Assembly: GCF_037893015.1 (NCBI RefSeq)
Contig: NC_133666.1
Coordinates: forward strand, 157,960,498-158,024,497
Reading direction: 5' to 3'
DNA: 64,000 nucleotides
Source of the DNA: Macrotis lagotis
Lineage: Eukaryota > Chordata > Mammalia > Peramelemorphia > Peramelidae
The position numbers were made by a program, and so were the translations under genes. Shown here one piece after another: positions 11,697 through 22,949 of this stretch. The notes beneath the pieces are model-generated. The model did no database searches and was not told the origin of the DNA. It was given only the letters and a program-made list of their open reading frames with translations. How positions within the stretch are numbered: the stretch's first letter is position 1; every line of letters begins with the position of its first letter.

Positions 11697-12528
11697 CCAC
11701 ATGTCTCCATGTATAAGATGTACTCTTTCTCGAAAAATTTGGGGTATAAAAACTGGGAGCATCTTATACAGTGGTTGAAGATTTTTTTAAATTTTCATTT
11801 CCTGCATTTTCTAGTTTGTCTTTGCGCTCATTGTTTCCCATTTGTTACCAGTATATTAGGTTACATTTTGCCACATTTTTGCCCAGAAATGGCTCAGAAA
11901 AATTTTTCCTAGAGTGCTGAATTCAAGTTCAAAGTGATCCAGTTTGCAAAAGTGAATGGAAATTGTGCTGCTGAAGGTCAGTTTGATTCTTCTCCAACTG
12001 AGAAAATAATCAGGACTGGCTATAAGAAGAAACCCTACTGAAAACACTCCAGCAGAAGAACATGAGAGGCAAGGCAGCTGAATGGCCTGAGTTAGAGAGG
12101 GAATTGAAGAGATAGATTGAAGCAAAGGGCAAGTGGAATTCTTATGTCCACAAAGATGGTTCAGCAGGAGGCAAGAAGAACTGTTGATGGAAAAGAAGTG
12201 ACTGATTTCCAAGGAGAACACATTGGTGCTTCAGGTTCATGAAACAGAATGGACTAAGCATATGTCCATGCACCAGACTTGCCCAGGGAGTGTTTGTGGT
12301 CACACAGACCGGAGCACAGGCAGGAGAGTAGACAAAGCCTCTCCTAATATGGTAATTTGTCATCAAACACAGATGAAGATGAGCTAACAGATGGGAGTTT
12401 TGACAGTGATGAAGAGTTGTATGAATTTTATAATGAATAAAACAAGTTCAATAACTTTATGTAATACCTTTTTTTCAAATTTTGGGCCCCCAAATCTTAT
12501 ACAAAACCTTATACATGGGGAAATATGG
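11697..12528 (+). mobile_element. pogo-type DNA transposon, internally deleted, copy 1
   Basis: Terminal inverted repeats: left 11697-11720 (CCATGTATAAGATG core), right 12505-12528 (CTTATACATGGGG core), with TA next to the left end and AT/TA at the right. Inside, a start at 11890 reads MAQKNFS, then TAG, then SAEFKFKVIQFAKVNGN and TEK. This resembles the Brinker/CENPB-type DNA-binding domain at the N-terminus of pogo/POGK-like transposases. The reading breaks after about 50 codons and no DDE catalytic domain is present, so the 832-bp element is non-autonomous. Exact subfamily unknown. Confidence 0.75.
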
Positions 12529-12559
12529 ATATTGGTTAATCTTCACTAACATACTCTAT

Positions 12560-13690
12560 AATTCCTCTCTTTGTCTGATTTCTATTATTACCATGGGGGT
12601 AGGGGTTTGTGGATGTCTGTAGGAAATTCAATATATTTTTTAGTCACTTATCTAGTCTACTCCAATGTGAGTATCCCACTTTGAATATTAAACTACTTAT
12701 ATAATCAATAGGGAGCTCCCTGACCTCTTTCTTCAGAATCAGATTGGATCCCTGTTTGGGGGAACCTTGAATATCCAACTGAAGAAGGATCTTCAGGTAT
12801 GACAGTAATTATATTGCTGTTATCAAAAATACTCAAATGGCTCTATGGTCTCATCAATTCAGAAGTTTCTTACAATGACACAGCCCATTTGGGATTGCTT
12901 ATCTTATGCAACGCCTGTCTATGTTCTCCAATAAGTTTGCTATAGGGGATCTATCTATCTACTATGCTGGAGACTTTCCTTATGGTCTTCCAACTTTGTG
13001 AAGGTATCAGTACAGGACTCAGACATGTCCACTTTCACTATATGAGTTTTCTCTTCCTCCCCTCATGATTCCTTGATGATATACATCTGTTATTCATTTT
13101 TTTCCTTTTGGTTCCTCACTTATGGTATAACCTGCTCATATCCATTGTGCATTTTTCTACTGTCTTCTGTGTGATAGTCACTTGTAATTCTTCACAAGTT
13201 TTTTTGTTCCCTATCTTGCTGTTATATAACAGTACCAATGCAATGTTGATATTAGAAAGATAGGTCTTTGCCTTCATGGGAAATTTAGAATTATTAAAGG
13301 ATCTCTGAAATTTCTTGAAGTCAATACAGCCTGCTTTCTTCCCCAATTCAGTTCTAGACCCAATTCAATAGCCAATTGTACTAATTGTCTCAGGTTCACA
13401 TATTGCTGGACAAACTCTAGAGAGTGTCTATATAGCTGCAAGTCATAATTTGGATCCTGGTCTTATATTCCTGTTTTTTCTGTGTGCATGGACATGACAG
13501 ACTCTTAAATGATTCTATCGTTTTTCCTGGCTGTGTGTTTCTCTGGAGATTGATGAACCATTATAACATTGTTCCCAAAATGAAGCACCTGGAGGATCTG
13601 AAAATCCTTAGCCAATTTCCTTTATCTTGGACTTTTCAATGAATATTTTCCATCAAAAACATTCATGATAGTTTATGTTCCATCTACTGA
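12560..13690 (-). mobile_element. RTE-clade LINE fragment
   Basis: Minus-strand translation at 13116-13346 gives KKAGCIDFKKFQRSFNNSKF and MKAKTYLSNINIALVLLYNS. Just upstream the frame reads VNLRQLVQLAIELGLELN. The order YVxLGQxIxL, LDxEL, RRxxAGWxAF, LPMKxKxYLFNxxVLPxLLYG is the end of the RTE reverse-transcriptase region. Stops and shifts show decay. The outer limits are estimates. Confidence 0.65.
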
Positions 13691-13791
13691 TTATGATCAA
13701 AATTATTTCTGCCCTTATATATTTCAAGGAATCTTATATGATTTTGATGTGTATATGGGTGGCATCTTTTTGCAAACGAATATGGAAAATG

Positions 13792-13949
13792 GGGTGGCTA
13801 GGTGGCGTAGTGTATAAAGCACCGGCCTTGGAGTCAGAAGTACCTGGGTTCAAATCCAGTCTCAGACACTTCATAATTACCTAGCTGTGTGGCCTTGGGC
13901 AAGCCACTTAACCCCATTTGCTTTGCAAAAAATAAAAAAACATAAAAAA
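13792..13949 (+). repeat. Young tRNA-derived SINE
   Basis: Complete copy flanked by 13-bp duplications AATATGGAAAATG at 13779-13791 and 13950-13962. Confidence 0.95.
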
Positions 13950-14631
13950 AATATGGAAAATGATGTTTTGTTCTGCTAAATAAAATTTTTTTAATTCAAC
14001 AAATAAGTAGAATAGTGGTAACCACATTATTCAGTTTATTATGAAATGGTCAATGATGTTGTCCATTACTGAATATTGATTGCAAATACTGCTTATTCCT
14101 ACTATAACAGTCATTGAGGAAGCCCTCAATTTATATGTATATATATATATATGACTCTCCTATAGACTGTGAAAAGGTAGAACGTGAAAAAGTAGAACAA
14201 AATCTTGTTGGAAGCAAAATTCCATTTAAAATAACTACAAAAATTATAAAAAATTTGGGAGTCTACTCACTAACATGCTCCCAGGAACTATACAAATGCG
14301 ATTTCAAAACACTCTATATTCCAAGATAGAGCTAAATAATTGGAAGAATATTAATTACTCATAGTGATGTTGAATTAATATCACAAAAATGACAATACTA
14401 TCTAAATTAATTTACTTTTTTCAGTGATAAATTAAACTATAAAAGGGTTGCTTTATATCCCAAGAAATCAATCTAAAAGACAAAATTCATATGAAAGAGT
14501 AAAAGGCCAAGAATCTCAAGGGAATTAATGGGGGGGGGAGTGGGATAGTAGAGGATCTAGCAGTATCAGATCTCAAACTATATTTCAAAGCAATAATCAT
14601 ATCAGGACAGTTTCTTATTGTGTAAGAAACA

Positions 14632-14825
14632 AAGGGGAGCAGTGGATAAGTGCTGGACCTCAGAAACTTCATGTGTGTGACTCTGGACAAAACTCTTAAT
14701 TCTGTTTGTCTCAGTTTCCTCAGCTATAAAATGAGCTGGAGAAGGAAATGGCAAGCCACTCTAGTATCTTTGGTTACAAAAAATTGGACACAACTGAAAT
14801 GTCTAAAACAACAAACAAAAAGAAA
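14632..14825 (+). repeat. CORE-SINE inside the old L1
   Basis: A 'ggggagcagtggataagtgc' head, CORE 'cagctataaaatgagctgga', 'ccactctagtatctttgg', 'ttggacacaactgaaat' and an (AAC)-like tail. Confidence 0.8.
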
Positions 14826-15465
14826 TAGAGAGGTTGATTAGAGGTACACAATTAGAGATTAGATACAGAAGTAAATGAACACAGCCATTAAGTGAGGCTG
14901 AGATCCAAAGTGAGGCAAAAACTCACAATTTAACAAAAGCTATTGAGAAAACTGGAAAGGAACCTGACAGAGAATAGTTTCATACCAACACCATACATCA
15001 AGAAAAACTCAGAACGGGTACATAATTTAGACAAAAAGGAATCATAAACAAATGTTTTTAATAAACAAATTAAAAGAGGAAGAAAATTATTTGTCAGATT
15101 GTCAGACCTATGGATAGAAGAATTTGTGTCCAAAGAAGAGATAGAGAGGATCACAGAAGGTAAAATGAACAAATCTGAAAATAGTACATAACATTTAAAA
15201 AGTTTTTCTACAAACAAAACCAAGTGGGAGAAAAATCCATACAGCAAGTTTCTCTGATAAAGGTCTTATTTCTAATATATGTAAAGAACTGATGAGAGCC
15301 ATTTTTTCAGGGGAAGAAATATGTTGCCAATAGCCATTTAACTATTTGAGAAATGAAAATTAAAACCACTCCTGAGATTTTTACCTTTCACAAATCAACT
15401 TGGCTAAGATGACAAAAAGAAAAGAAAATGACAAATGATAGTGGGGAAGTGTAAAAATAGGTATA

Positions 15466-15613
15466 TTTTATTTATTTGTAAGGCAAATGGGGTTAAGTGG
15501 CTTGCCCAAGGCCACACAGCTAGGTAATTATTAAGTATCTGAGGCTGGATTTGAACGCAGGCACTCCTGACTCTAGGGCTGCTGCTTTATCCACTACGCC
15601 ACCTAGCTGCCCC
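15466..15613 (-). repeat. tRNA-derived SINE, reverse
   Basis: 'gcaaatggggttaagtggct' to 'gccacctagctgcccc'. Imperfect flank duplication around 'aataggtata' / 'tataggtg'. Confidence 0.9.
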
Positions 15614-15904
15614 TATATAGGTGTGGAACTGAGAACTGCTCCAGTCATTCTAGAAAGCAATTTCAAGCCATATATGACCAAAGAACAACTAAACTGCACA
15701 AACCCCTTAACCTAGTTAGTAGCATTACCAGGTCTATATGACAAAGATATTAAAAATAGAGGAAAGGGACACATATGTACAAAAATATTTATAGCAGCTT
15801 ATCATGGGAAAAACTGGAAGATAGGGAATACCCATTATGTTTGGAAATAATTAAACAAGCACATGAATGATGGAATATTATTGTGCCATCAGACATAATG
15901 TAGA

Positions 15905-16122
15905 ATATGATTTCTTTTCAATTTTTTTAATTTAAAATTTTCATTTTGAATTCCAAATTCTTTCCCTCCCTCCATCTCCTCCATCACCCATTGAGAAGAT
16001 AAGAACTATATCTATTACACATATGAAATAATGTAAAACATATTCCCATATTAACTATGTTGAAAAAAACTAAGAAAAATAAAGGGAAAAACATGCTTCA
16101 ATTTGTAATCAGAAACTATCAT
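15905..16122 (-). mobile_element. L1 3' end fragment, reverse
   Basis: 'gaattccaaattctttccct', 'acccattgagaagataagaa', 'atgcttcaatttgtaatcag' match the older L1 3' UTR also seen at 45430-45803. Confidence 0.7.
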
Positions 16123-16222
16123 GGTTTTTTAATTGTTTTTTGAATTTTACAATTTTTCCCCCAATCTCACTCCCTCCCCAAAGAAGGCAGTTTGATAGTC
16201 TTTACATTGAGAAACCATCATG
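16123..16222 (-). mobile_element. Very short L1 3' end insertion, reverse
   Basis: About 100 bp of L1 3' UTR ('gaattttacaatttttcccc', 'ggcagtttgatagtctttac') flanked by duplications GAAACTATCATG and GAAACCATCATG. It inserted into the preceding L1 fragment. Confidence 0.75.
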
Positions 16223-16301
16223 TTTTCAGAGAAATCCAAGAAGATATATGAACTAATATAGAGTGAAACGAGCAGAAATAATAAAAGTAGGGGTGTAAAG
16301 A

Positions 16302-16806
16302 GTGTTTAGGGAGGACTAGAATCTCTGCTGTGAGGGCTTACTTAGAGTTCTTTTCAGGGCTGCTTATCCACCTTTGGTGTCTATCTTTCCCCAACTCTCA
16401 CCTACAGCTTCAAGATGCAGCATGTACAGCAACTAGGTTGAGGGTAACTGCTAGGTCATAAACCCTGCCATGAGTTAAGGGGGTTGTGGGGGCATCTATC
16501 CCAAACATATGAAAAATTCCTCCCTTATACCCACCCCCTTAATGGGTGGATGAAAACAGTTTGCTCCATACTCTTTGAAAGCAGCCGAAACAAAGACTAA
16601 GGAGGACTAAGAGCTTAGTTAGTCATTGAACACACCAAAGTCATCCATTACATCCTGGATCATTACCAGTTGTCCTGACTTTTGTCTTGCCACTGGATTT
16701 TAATGACTGGAAGAGAGAGTAAAGCTGAAGCCTTGGTGACTCTATCATGCTTAAAATATCACCTCATAATGTCATTTGTCCTCTTCAAAAATGAAGGATG
16801 AACAAC
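16302..16806 (+). repeat. RTE 3'-end-like repeat
   Basis: 'ccagttgtcctgacttttgt', 'cttgccactggattttaatg', 'gaagagagagtaaagctg' and the end 'aatgaaggatgaacaacaa' recur in diverged form at 28690-29196. The tail suggests RTE or an RTE-mobilised SINE; not certain. Confidence 0.55.
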
Positions 16807-17130
16807 AAATGACAATATTGTAAAGCTAAAGATAAACAACTTTGAGAGACTTAGGAATTCTGAACAAATCAATGACAAACTATTATTCCAGCAGACTCAT
16901 GATGAAACATGCTTTTGATAGAGAGATGATAGACTCAGAGGACAAATTGAGACAGATTTTTTTTTTTAGAACAATGCCAATGTGGAAATTTGTTTTGTTT
17001 AACTATATAAGTTTGTAATGGGCATTTTGTTTTTCTTGCTTTTCAATGGAGGAGGGAAGCAAGGAGGAAGAGAAAGTGGAGCTTCATGAAAATAAAATAG
17101 AAATAGATTTTAAAAAAATAAATTGAAAAG

Positions 17131-17744
17131 TAGGCACATAGGTAAATAGTTATTGTTGCTCCCTTGGTGAATATTTTTGGTGTTAATAAAATCCAAGACA
17201 TTTTTTGCTGCTTTTGGTATTGTTCTCCACTTTCTTTTTATATCAGCCTCTCACTAAATGCTCTCACAATTCTGCTGCCTCCATTATAAGCCTCTTCTGT
17301 ACATACATGGTCTAATCTAGTTATTTTTTCTCTCTCTTACTTCTGGTTTTCCTTTTTAACAATATCAAGATTGATATGATTCTCTCTCTTCAGGTACAAG
17401 TACATTCATTCATCTTTGAAAAGAATTTCATATTTAGAGTACCAAAGTTTATGAATGGTCTAGATGTATGTGATTCTCAGCACGCTTTCTCCATTCCTTA
17501 CCATTCTGTAACTGTTTCTACAGAATTGGAAAGGGACTACACAAGACAGAGAACCATTGTATCTTGTTTCACAGGTTGCCATAGCCAAAAAAATTTAACA
17601 CTAGGTCAGCCTACTGATGAACTTTATAGATGATACACTTAACTATACTGGTTAAACTCTTGCTGAAGACATGCTCCAAAGCCTTTCCAGTAGGTTGAAT
17701 CCTGTCCTGATAACTCACTATTCACAAAGATTTCAAGAATCCAG
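17131..17744. other. Intergenic, unassigned
   Basis: No recognised repeat. An 85-codon open stretch at 17376-17633 resembles nothing known to me and has no start context worth weight. Confidence 0.3.
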
Positions 17745-18076
17745 GGTCATATTCAAGCCATGATGTGGTATTAGAATTGAAAGATCATAAGGTGAAACCT
17801 TGGTAAAAAGGAAGATGTAAGTGAATACAAAGCTGTTTATTGAAGGCAAGCACAGTGGGCTGGGTCCAAACAACTCCAGCAGCAGGTAGTGGGAAGAGCA
17901 AATCATTTTATGGGGTATTGGATATAGGAAGCAGGGTATTATGGTTTTTAGGGACTGGGAGCTGTTGGGGTCTCCATGAAGGATGTGTTTTGTATAGTGG
18001 GTCACCAAGGAGAGATTGGGCATTGTTTGGAGTTTTTGTAGATTAGAGTTCATAAGGCTCAAGTCTGGATCTAACA
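17745..18076 (-). mobile_element. Possible LTR of an endogenous retrovirus, reverse
   Basis: On the minus strand a CATAAAA box (about 17906-17912) is followed about 65 bases later by AATAAA (17836-17841) and a T/C-rich segment, as in compact retroviral LTRs. No target duplication or clear TG...CA ends were found, so this is tentative. The family is unnamed. Confidence 0.35.
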
Positions 18077-18659
18077 AGAATGGAACTTTGTGATGGTTTA
18101 TTATATATACTTTTTATTAATTTTTAAAGTTACAATAAAAATTTTCATACTTCAATAAATTAAAATTTTAAAAATATTTTCTTTACATCAATCTTTAAAA
18201 ATTTTACACTTATGTATGTTTTATAATTTACATAGTCTATTTAGAGAATAGTACGAATAGATTCAACTAAGCAGATGATGACACTATCAAGTTATGTAGA
18301 CTGTGCTGTCATCCATGGAACCAAGGTGCTAGTTTCCCTCCCTTCTTGGGAGAGCAAGTGGCTTTCTTTCAGATCTAACCTCCCAGTGGGGAGATTTTCT
18401 TTTCATATACAAGGCTGGAATGTAGACACTTTGAAAGTTAGTTAGCCTGGCTTTACCTATTTGTACAATTTGAGGTTTCTTATCACCTCTTGTCTCAAGA
18501 AATATTTGGCCCCAAATTATATTCTCTATAGTAAGTGTACTGTACTTAGCATTGTGTGATTCCAACCTCCAACAAGTTTGAACTGACAAAAATTCAAGAT
18601 GCATTTATAAAATCTCAATATTTTATATTTGCTCCTCTTCTGAGTGGATCTTGCTACAG
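18077..18659. other. Intergenic, unassigned
   Basis: AT-rich; a 91-codon minus-strand open stretch (18329-18604) resembles nothing known to me. Confidence 0.3.
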
Positions 18660-18835
18660 TTCCTGAACTCACTAGTTGTGTGACCCTGAGCAAATCACTT
18701 AACCTGTCTTTCCTCAGTTTTTTGAAGTGAAAAAAGTCAAAAGTTGGTTAAAGATAGTACTAACCTCTCAAGATTGTTGAAAGGAGCAAATGAGCATAGA
18801 TCTTGGTACATTATTGGAGCTTAAAAATGTTTCCT
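18660..18835 (+). repeat. MIR SINE
   Basis: 'actagttgtgtgaccctgag', 'caaatcacttaacctgtctt', 'tcctcagtttt', 'ctaacctctcaagattgttg', 'agcaaatgagcat' follow the MIR order closely. Confidence 0.85.
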
Positions 18836-18923
18836 TCCTTAACCATGAAAATTCAATTAGGCATACATTTGAATGGTCATTTAGATTTTAATATATCATC
18901 ACACTTATTGAGAAACACAATAA

Positions 18924-19068
18924 AGGGGCAGCTAGGTGGCACAATGGATAGAGTACCAGTCCTGGAGTCAGGAGAACCTAAGTACAAATCTGACCTCAGA
19001 CACTTAATTGCCTAGCTGTGTGACCTTGGGCAAGTCACTTAACCCCACTGCTCCTTAAATAAAATTTT
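18924..19068 (+). repeat. tRNA-derived SINE
   Basis: 'ggggcagctaggtggcacaa' to 'cacttaaccccactgctcct' with an A/T-rich tail. Slightly older subfamily with a shortened 'acttaattgcctagctg' middle. Confidence 0.9.
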
Positions 19069-19237
19069 TAAAAAAGATGAGAAAAAAATCAATCATTCAC
19101 AGAAATAGCAATTTAAATATTTAATTAAAAAATTTTGTGGAAATTGCAATTTTAAAAAAATGGTCATAGTCTACTTATTCAAGGGAAAGGGGAGATAGGT
19201 ACAGCAAAGTTGCTTTTTCTTCTATCCATTTCTCCAC

Positions 19238-19667
19238 TGTTGTGTCACATATGTTCCAGGCTAAGAGCTATGAAGGGTTAATACAGAAATAGTTATGTGC
19301 TTTAACCAGCAAGATGTACTTCAGAGCTTAGATAAGGGAGTAGCTGCATGTCTGAGCTAACTAGGTGTATTCCCAGGCTCAGATAGATAGCGCATTCTGA
19401 GATAATTACCTTCTGCACTTTGTTTATTAAATCACTGTTTGGTTCTCAAAACAATCTGCATTCTCTTTATCAAAACACTGTTTGGTTCTCAAAACAATCA
19501 CCTAAGACATACACAAGGATATGCATGTGAAAAAAATGCTTGCTAAAACGCTTATGTAATTGGTTACGTAAATATAGAGTATAAAAGTATGTATCCTGTG
19601 ATCAATAAACGAACCAGCTTATGCATCATATTGATGTCGGCCTGGGTTCCCTCCTCTGGACTCGACA
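19238..19667 (+). mobile_element. Solo LTR of an endogenous retrovirus
   Basis: The 430-bp block begins TGTTGTGTCACA and ends GGACTCGACA, and is flanked by perfect 6-bp duplications CTCCAC at 19232-19237 and 19668-19673. It has a TATA box TATAAAAG (19580-19587) and AATAAA (19604-19609). A near-perfect ~24-bp direct repeat (CACTGTTTGGTTCTCAAAAC) lies at about 19433 and 19476 in the U3 part, where enhancers usually are. A 6-bp duplication suits class II (betaretrovirus-like) elements. No gag, pol or env is next to it, so this is a recombination remnant. Confidence 0.85.
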
Positions 19668-19673
19668 CTCCAC

Positions 19674-20375
19674 TAAGGAATAAGAGCTCTTTATTCTACT
19701 TGTAATTAGGGTAGATAAAAAGGAGTGGATCTCCTTTTCAGTCTCTAAAATAGTCTCATCAGTAGTCCCAATTATTGTATCTTTGATAGTCATGCATTAT
19801 TTTCCTTAGGTCTATCTCCTCAGGGCTTGCTTTGCCATGCCCAAAAGTTGTCAACTTGACTCATAATGGCAGAGTTCAGCACATACACTGTTTGGGATAA
19901 TGGTTTTGGCACCAACTTCTTTCTTTCTACACCATCAATCAGGATCAAAGTGTTTCATTTTCTCTGAATTTCACTTGCTTGACTTGTATTTCCCCTCTTA
20001 CCTATTAGCCCCTTTAATAGTCAAGATCAAAAGGTTGTGTTGATAGTTTTTCCTCAGGTAAAGTGTGAAAACATCTTGTGGCTTAGAAAAAACTGAAGAG
20101 GGATTGCCTGCCAATAGAAAGCCCTACTCCAACTTTCTTTGTTCTGTGCCCAACATCTTTTGGAAGAGCTCCACCAAGATATAATAAATAATATAAATAT
20201 AATAATAATCAAATAATAAATAAATATAGCTATATTGGAGTGGAAGGTGCTCCAAAATTTTCTACTGATAGAAATACATGATTAAAAAAAATTGGAGGTC
20301 AGTAATGTAGATGAGGCCTAAAGCATCTTTCTGTTCTTCTCAATGTCCTTGACTTCAGGAATCTGAACCAATGTT
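19674..20375. other. Intergenic, unassigned
   Basis: No gene or named repeat recognised. A short (ATAAT)-rich stretch lies at about 20180-20225. Confidence 0.35.
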
Positions 20376-20588
20376 CAGCCATTCATTCAATTCTGACTCT
20401 TCATGATCTACAGACCAAATTGTTCATGGGGTTTTCTTGGCAAAGATATTGGAGTGCTTTGCCATTTTTTTCTCCAGTAAATTAAGGACAACAGAGATTA
20501 AGTGACTTACCCAGGATTAGACTGTATTTGAACTCAGATGTTCCTGACTCCAGGTTCAGTGCTCTATTCACTGAACCACCTAGCAGTC
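20376..20588 (-). repeat. CORE-SINE, reverse
   Basis: 'tcttggcaaagatattggag', 'gctttgccatttttttctcc', 'gattaagtgacttacccagg', 'ctgactccaggttcagtgct' and 'accacctagcag' are the reverse CORE-SINE order. Confidence 0.85.
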
Positions 20589-20962
20589 TCTTAGTATTAT
20601 AATACAGGATACCTTTTGCAAAGGTAGTACCATTGATTCCATGAGTTTAGAGTCTATGAAAGATGATATTTTTTTCTAATGCATGAATACTATTCATCTC
20701 CAATCAGGATCATTTCCTATTTTTTCCTTGTATTTCTTCTAAACATTTTTGTTTCATTTATTCTTTGAAATCTTCTTTCTTTTCTATTGCCTTTCAAATA
20801 AGAGCTCTAATTTCTGAACTTTCTTCCCTTACCATTCAATTCCAAAATGACTACTCTGCACAAATGTATCACTTGCTAAGATGCTTTGTAATAAACAAAA
20901 TTTATAAATCTTTTTCATATTAGCATTACAGATAAATCACAGATGAAGTTGTCCCAATCAGT

Positions 20963-21176
20963 GGACTTACATGAACTGATGCAAAATGAAGTCTGAAAGG
21001 TCTTTCTCCAGAAGCAGAGTGTGCTTCATCATTAGAACTTTGGCATTATCTTGGATCATTGTAAGGATGAGACTAGCTAAGTTATTCACAGATCTTCATC
21101 ACATAATATTGATGTTACTTTGTATAATATTCTCCTATTTCTGCTCACTTTATTTTGCATCAGTTCATGTAAGTCC
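20963..21176. repeat. 29-bp inverted repeat at the edge of an L1
   Basis: GGACTTACATGAACTGATGC... at 20963-20991 is the reverse complement of 21148-21176 with one mismatch. The right arm is normal L1 3' UTR; the left arm is an inverted extra piece at the L1 border. Confidence 0.9.
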
Positions 21177-21850
21177 AGGTTTTTCTGAAATTACTCTGCT
21201 TGTCATTATCTATAGAAAAATAATATTTCATCATACTCATATGCCACAGGGTCATTCACCCAGCCATTCACCAATTGATGAGCATCTCTTCAATTTCCAA
21301 TATCAATTCAAAATTAATTTTTATCAGTATTTTTGTATAACTAGGTCCTTCCCTCTCCCCTTTTTTTCAATCTCTTTGGATTATTGACCCAGCAGTGGTA
21401 TTCCTGGATCAAAGTGTATGCCTTGTGGCTATAATTCTAAATTGCTCTCCAGAATGGTTGGCTCAGTTTACAACTCCATCAACAATGTATTAATGTCCTA
21501 TATTGTCACATCTCCAACACTCAACGTTTTTCCTTTTTTTGTCACATTAGCCATCTGATAGTCATCTTTTTTTTTGATGTTAGCTAATCTGATATCACAG
21601 AATTGTTTTCATTTGCATTTCTCTAATCATAGTGATTTAAAGCATTTTTTCATATGATTATGGATAGCTTTGATTTTTTTGTTTGAAAATTTCCTGTTCA
21701 TATCCTTTGCCTGTTTGTCAATTGGGCAATGACTTGGCTTCTTATAAAGTTGACTCAGTTCTCTATATTTGAAAAATGATGTCTGTATCAGAAATAATGC
21801 TCCAAGCATTTTTTTCCTGCTTTCCCTTTTAATTTTGGTTGTTCTGTAGG
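20995..21850 (-). mobile_element. Old L1 LINE 3' part, reverse
   Basis: 'ggatcattgtaaggatgaga', 'ttctgctcactttattttgc', 'agcagtggtattcctggatc', 'aaattgctctccagaatggt', 'catttgcatttctctaatca', 'gtttgtcaattgggcaatga' match, in reverse, the end of L1 ORF2 and its 3' UTR. Diverged and broken. Confidence 0.85.
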
Positions 21851-22239
21851 AATTTCAACTCACTGTCCAAAACCAAATTTATTATTTTCCCTCAAACCCA
21901 TCCCTCTTTCAAACTTTCCCATTTCTACTGAGGTTACCACCATCTTTCCAATCAACCATGTTTATAACCCTGCAAGTATTTTCTACTATTCAATTTTCCT
22001 CATCCTGCACAACCAAATGAGTGGTGAAATCTTATCAGATTTAACGTCACATCTCTTTTTTTCTCTATTCATTCAATAGACTTAAGTGGCTACTGTAAGC
22101 CAGGCTACTATATGGCTAAATTCTGAGGATATAAAAGAGGTAAAAGACAATCCCTGACCTCAAATAGGGCACACAGTCATCACCTAGACCAAGCCTCATT
22201 TAAAAAATGAGACCAAGCCTCAAAATAAAAACTTTTGTA

Positions 22240-22640
22240 TGAACTCCTATGACAATCTTCTAATTGAGCTCTTTCTACTTCTTCCTCTTAAATCCATTCT
22301 ACACATAGCTTCCAAAGTGATTTATCCCAAAGAATAGGTCTGACTACATGACTTCCCTACTAAAGAAATCCAATGGTTTTCTATTGCCTTTAGTATCAAA
22401 TACATGCGTCTCCTATTGGGAATTTAAAGTCCTTCAAAACCTAGTTCCAGCCTATCTTTCTTTCTTATAAATTACTCCCCTTCCCACATATACAAAGCTC
22501 CATCTTCTTTCTCCATGTTTTTTGTGCTGTCTGTCCCCCAGGCTTGAAATGTACCCTCTTCTCACCTCAACCTAGAACTTGTTTCCTTCAAAACTCTGAG
22601 TACTGTTTCCTCCATGAAGCTTTTTCTAGATGCAGGTACC
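22240..22640 (+). repeat. L2 LINE fragment
   Basis: 'ttccaaagtgatttatccca', 'aggtctgactacatgacttc', 'ccaggcttgaaatgtaccct', 'tccttcaaaactctgagtac' and 'catgaagctttttctagatg' are the standard L2 3'-region order. A 'mosaic' family start lies just before it at about 22077-22200. Confidence 0.8.
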
Positions 22641-22949
22641 ACCCCCAGAAGGAGTTGACCACTAAGTAGATTTTAAGAGAAGGAACTCTGCCCTCCCTTC
22701 CAGTATGTTAGAAATGTTGGGATCTGAACTTACTTAAGATTTCCAGGAGGAGGGAGATGGTTTTTTCTCCACTGCACACTATGGCAACTATGTAAACAGG
22801 ACATTGAGAGCTTGTCAAAGTAAACCTCAGGGTGGAACTCAAAGCTTAAGTCCCTCTTTTGATTTGTGTTTCTTTCCCTGAACAGAGATGACCAAACAAT
22901 GATCCTGAGATGGATAAATTTAGCAGGAATTACTGACTTAAGTAAGCAG

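Larger units (their letters stand above)
14090..17130 (+). mobile_element. Old L1 LINE, 3' half, interrupted by later insertions
   Basis: ORF2 remnants read on + at 14165-14330 (VGSKIPFKITTKIIKNLGVY) match the region IPFKVTSDNIKYLGVY of the younger L1 at 49 kb. Further ORF2 blocks occur around 14880-15460 and 15615-15910. The 3' UTR of an older type ('aacaatgccaatgtggaaat', 'gaggagggaagcaaggagga') ends near 17110. Insertions at 14632, 15466, 15905 and 16302 split it. Inactive. Confidence 0.75.

Noticed and set aside
17376..17633. Small protein gene (85 codons)
   Set aside because: No family likeness, no promoter, no splice context; chance open stretch.
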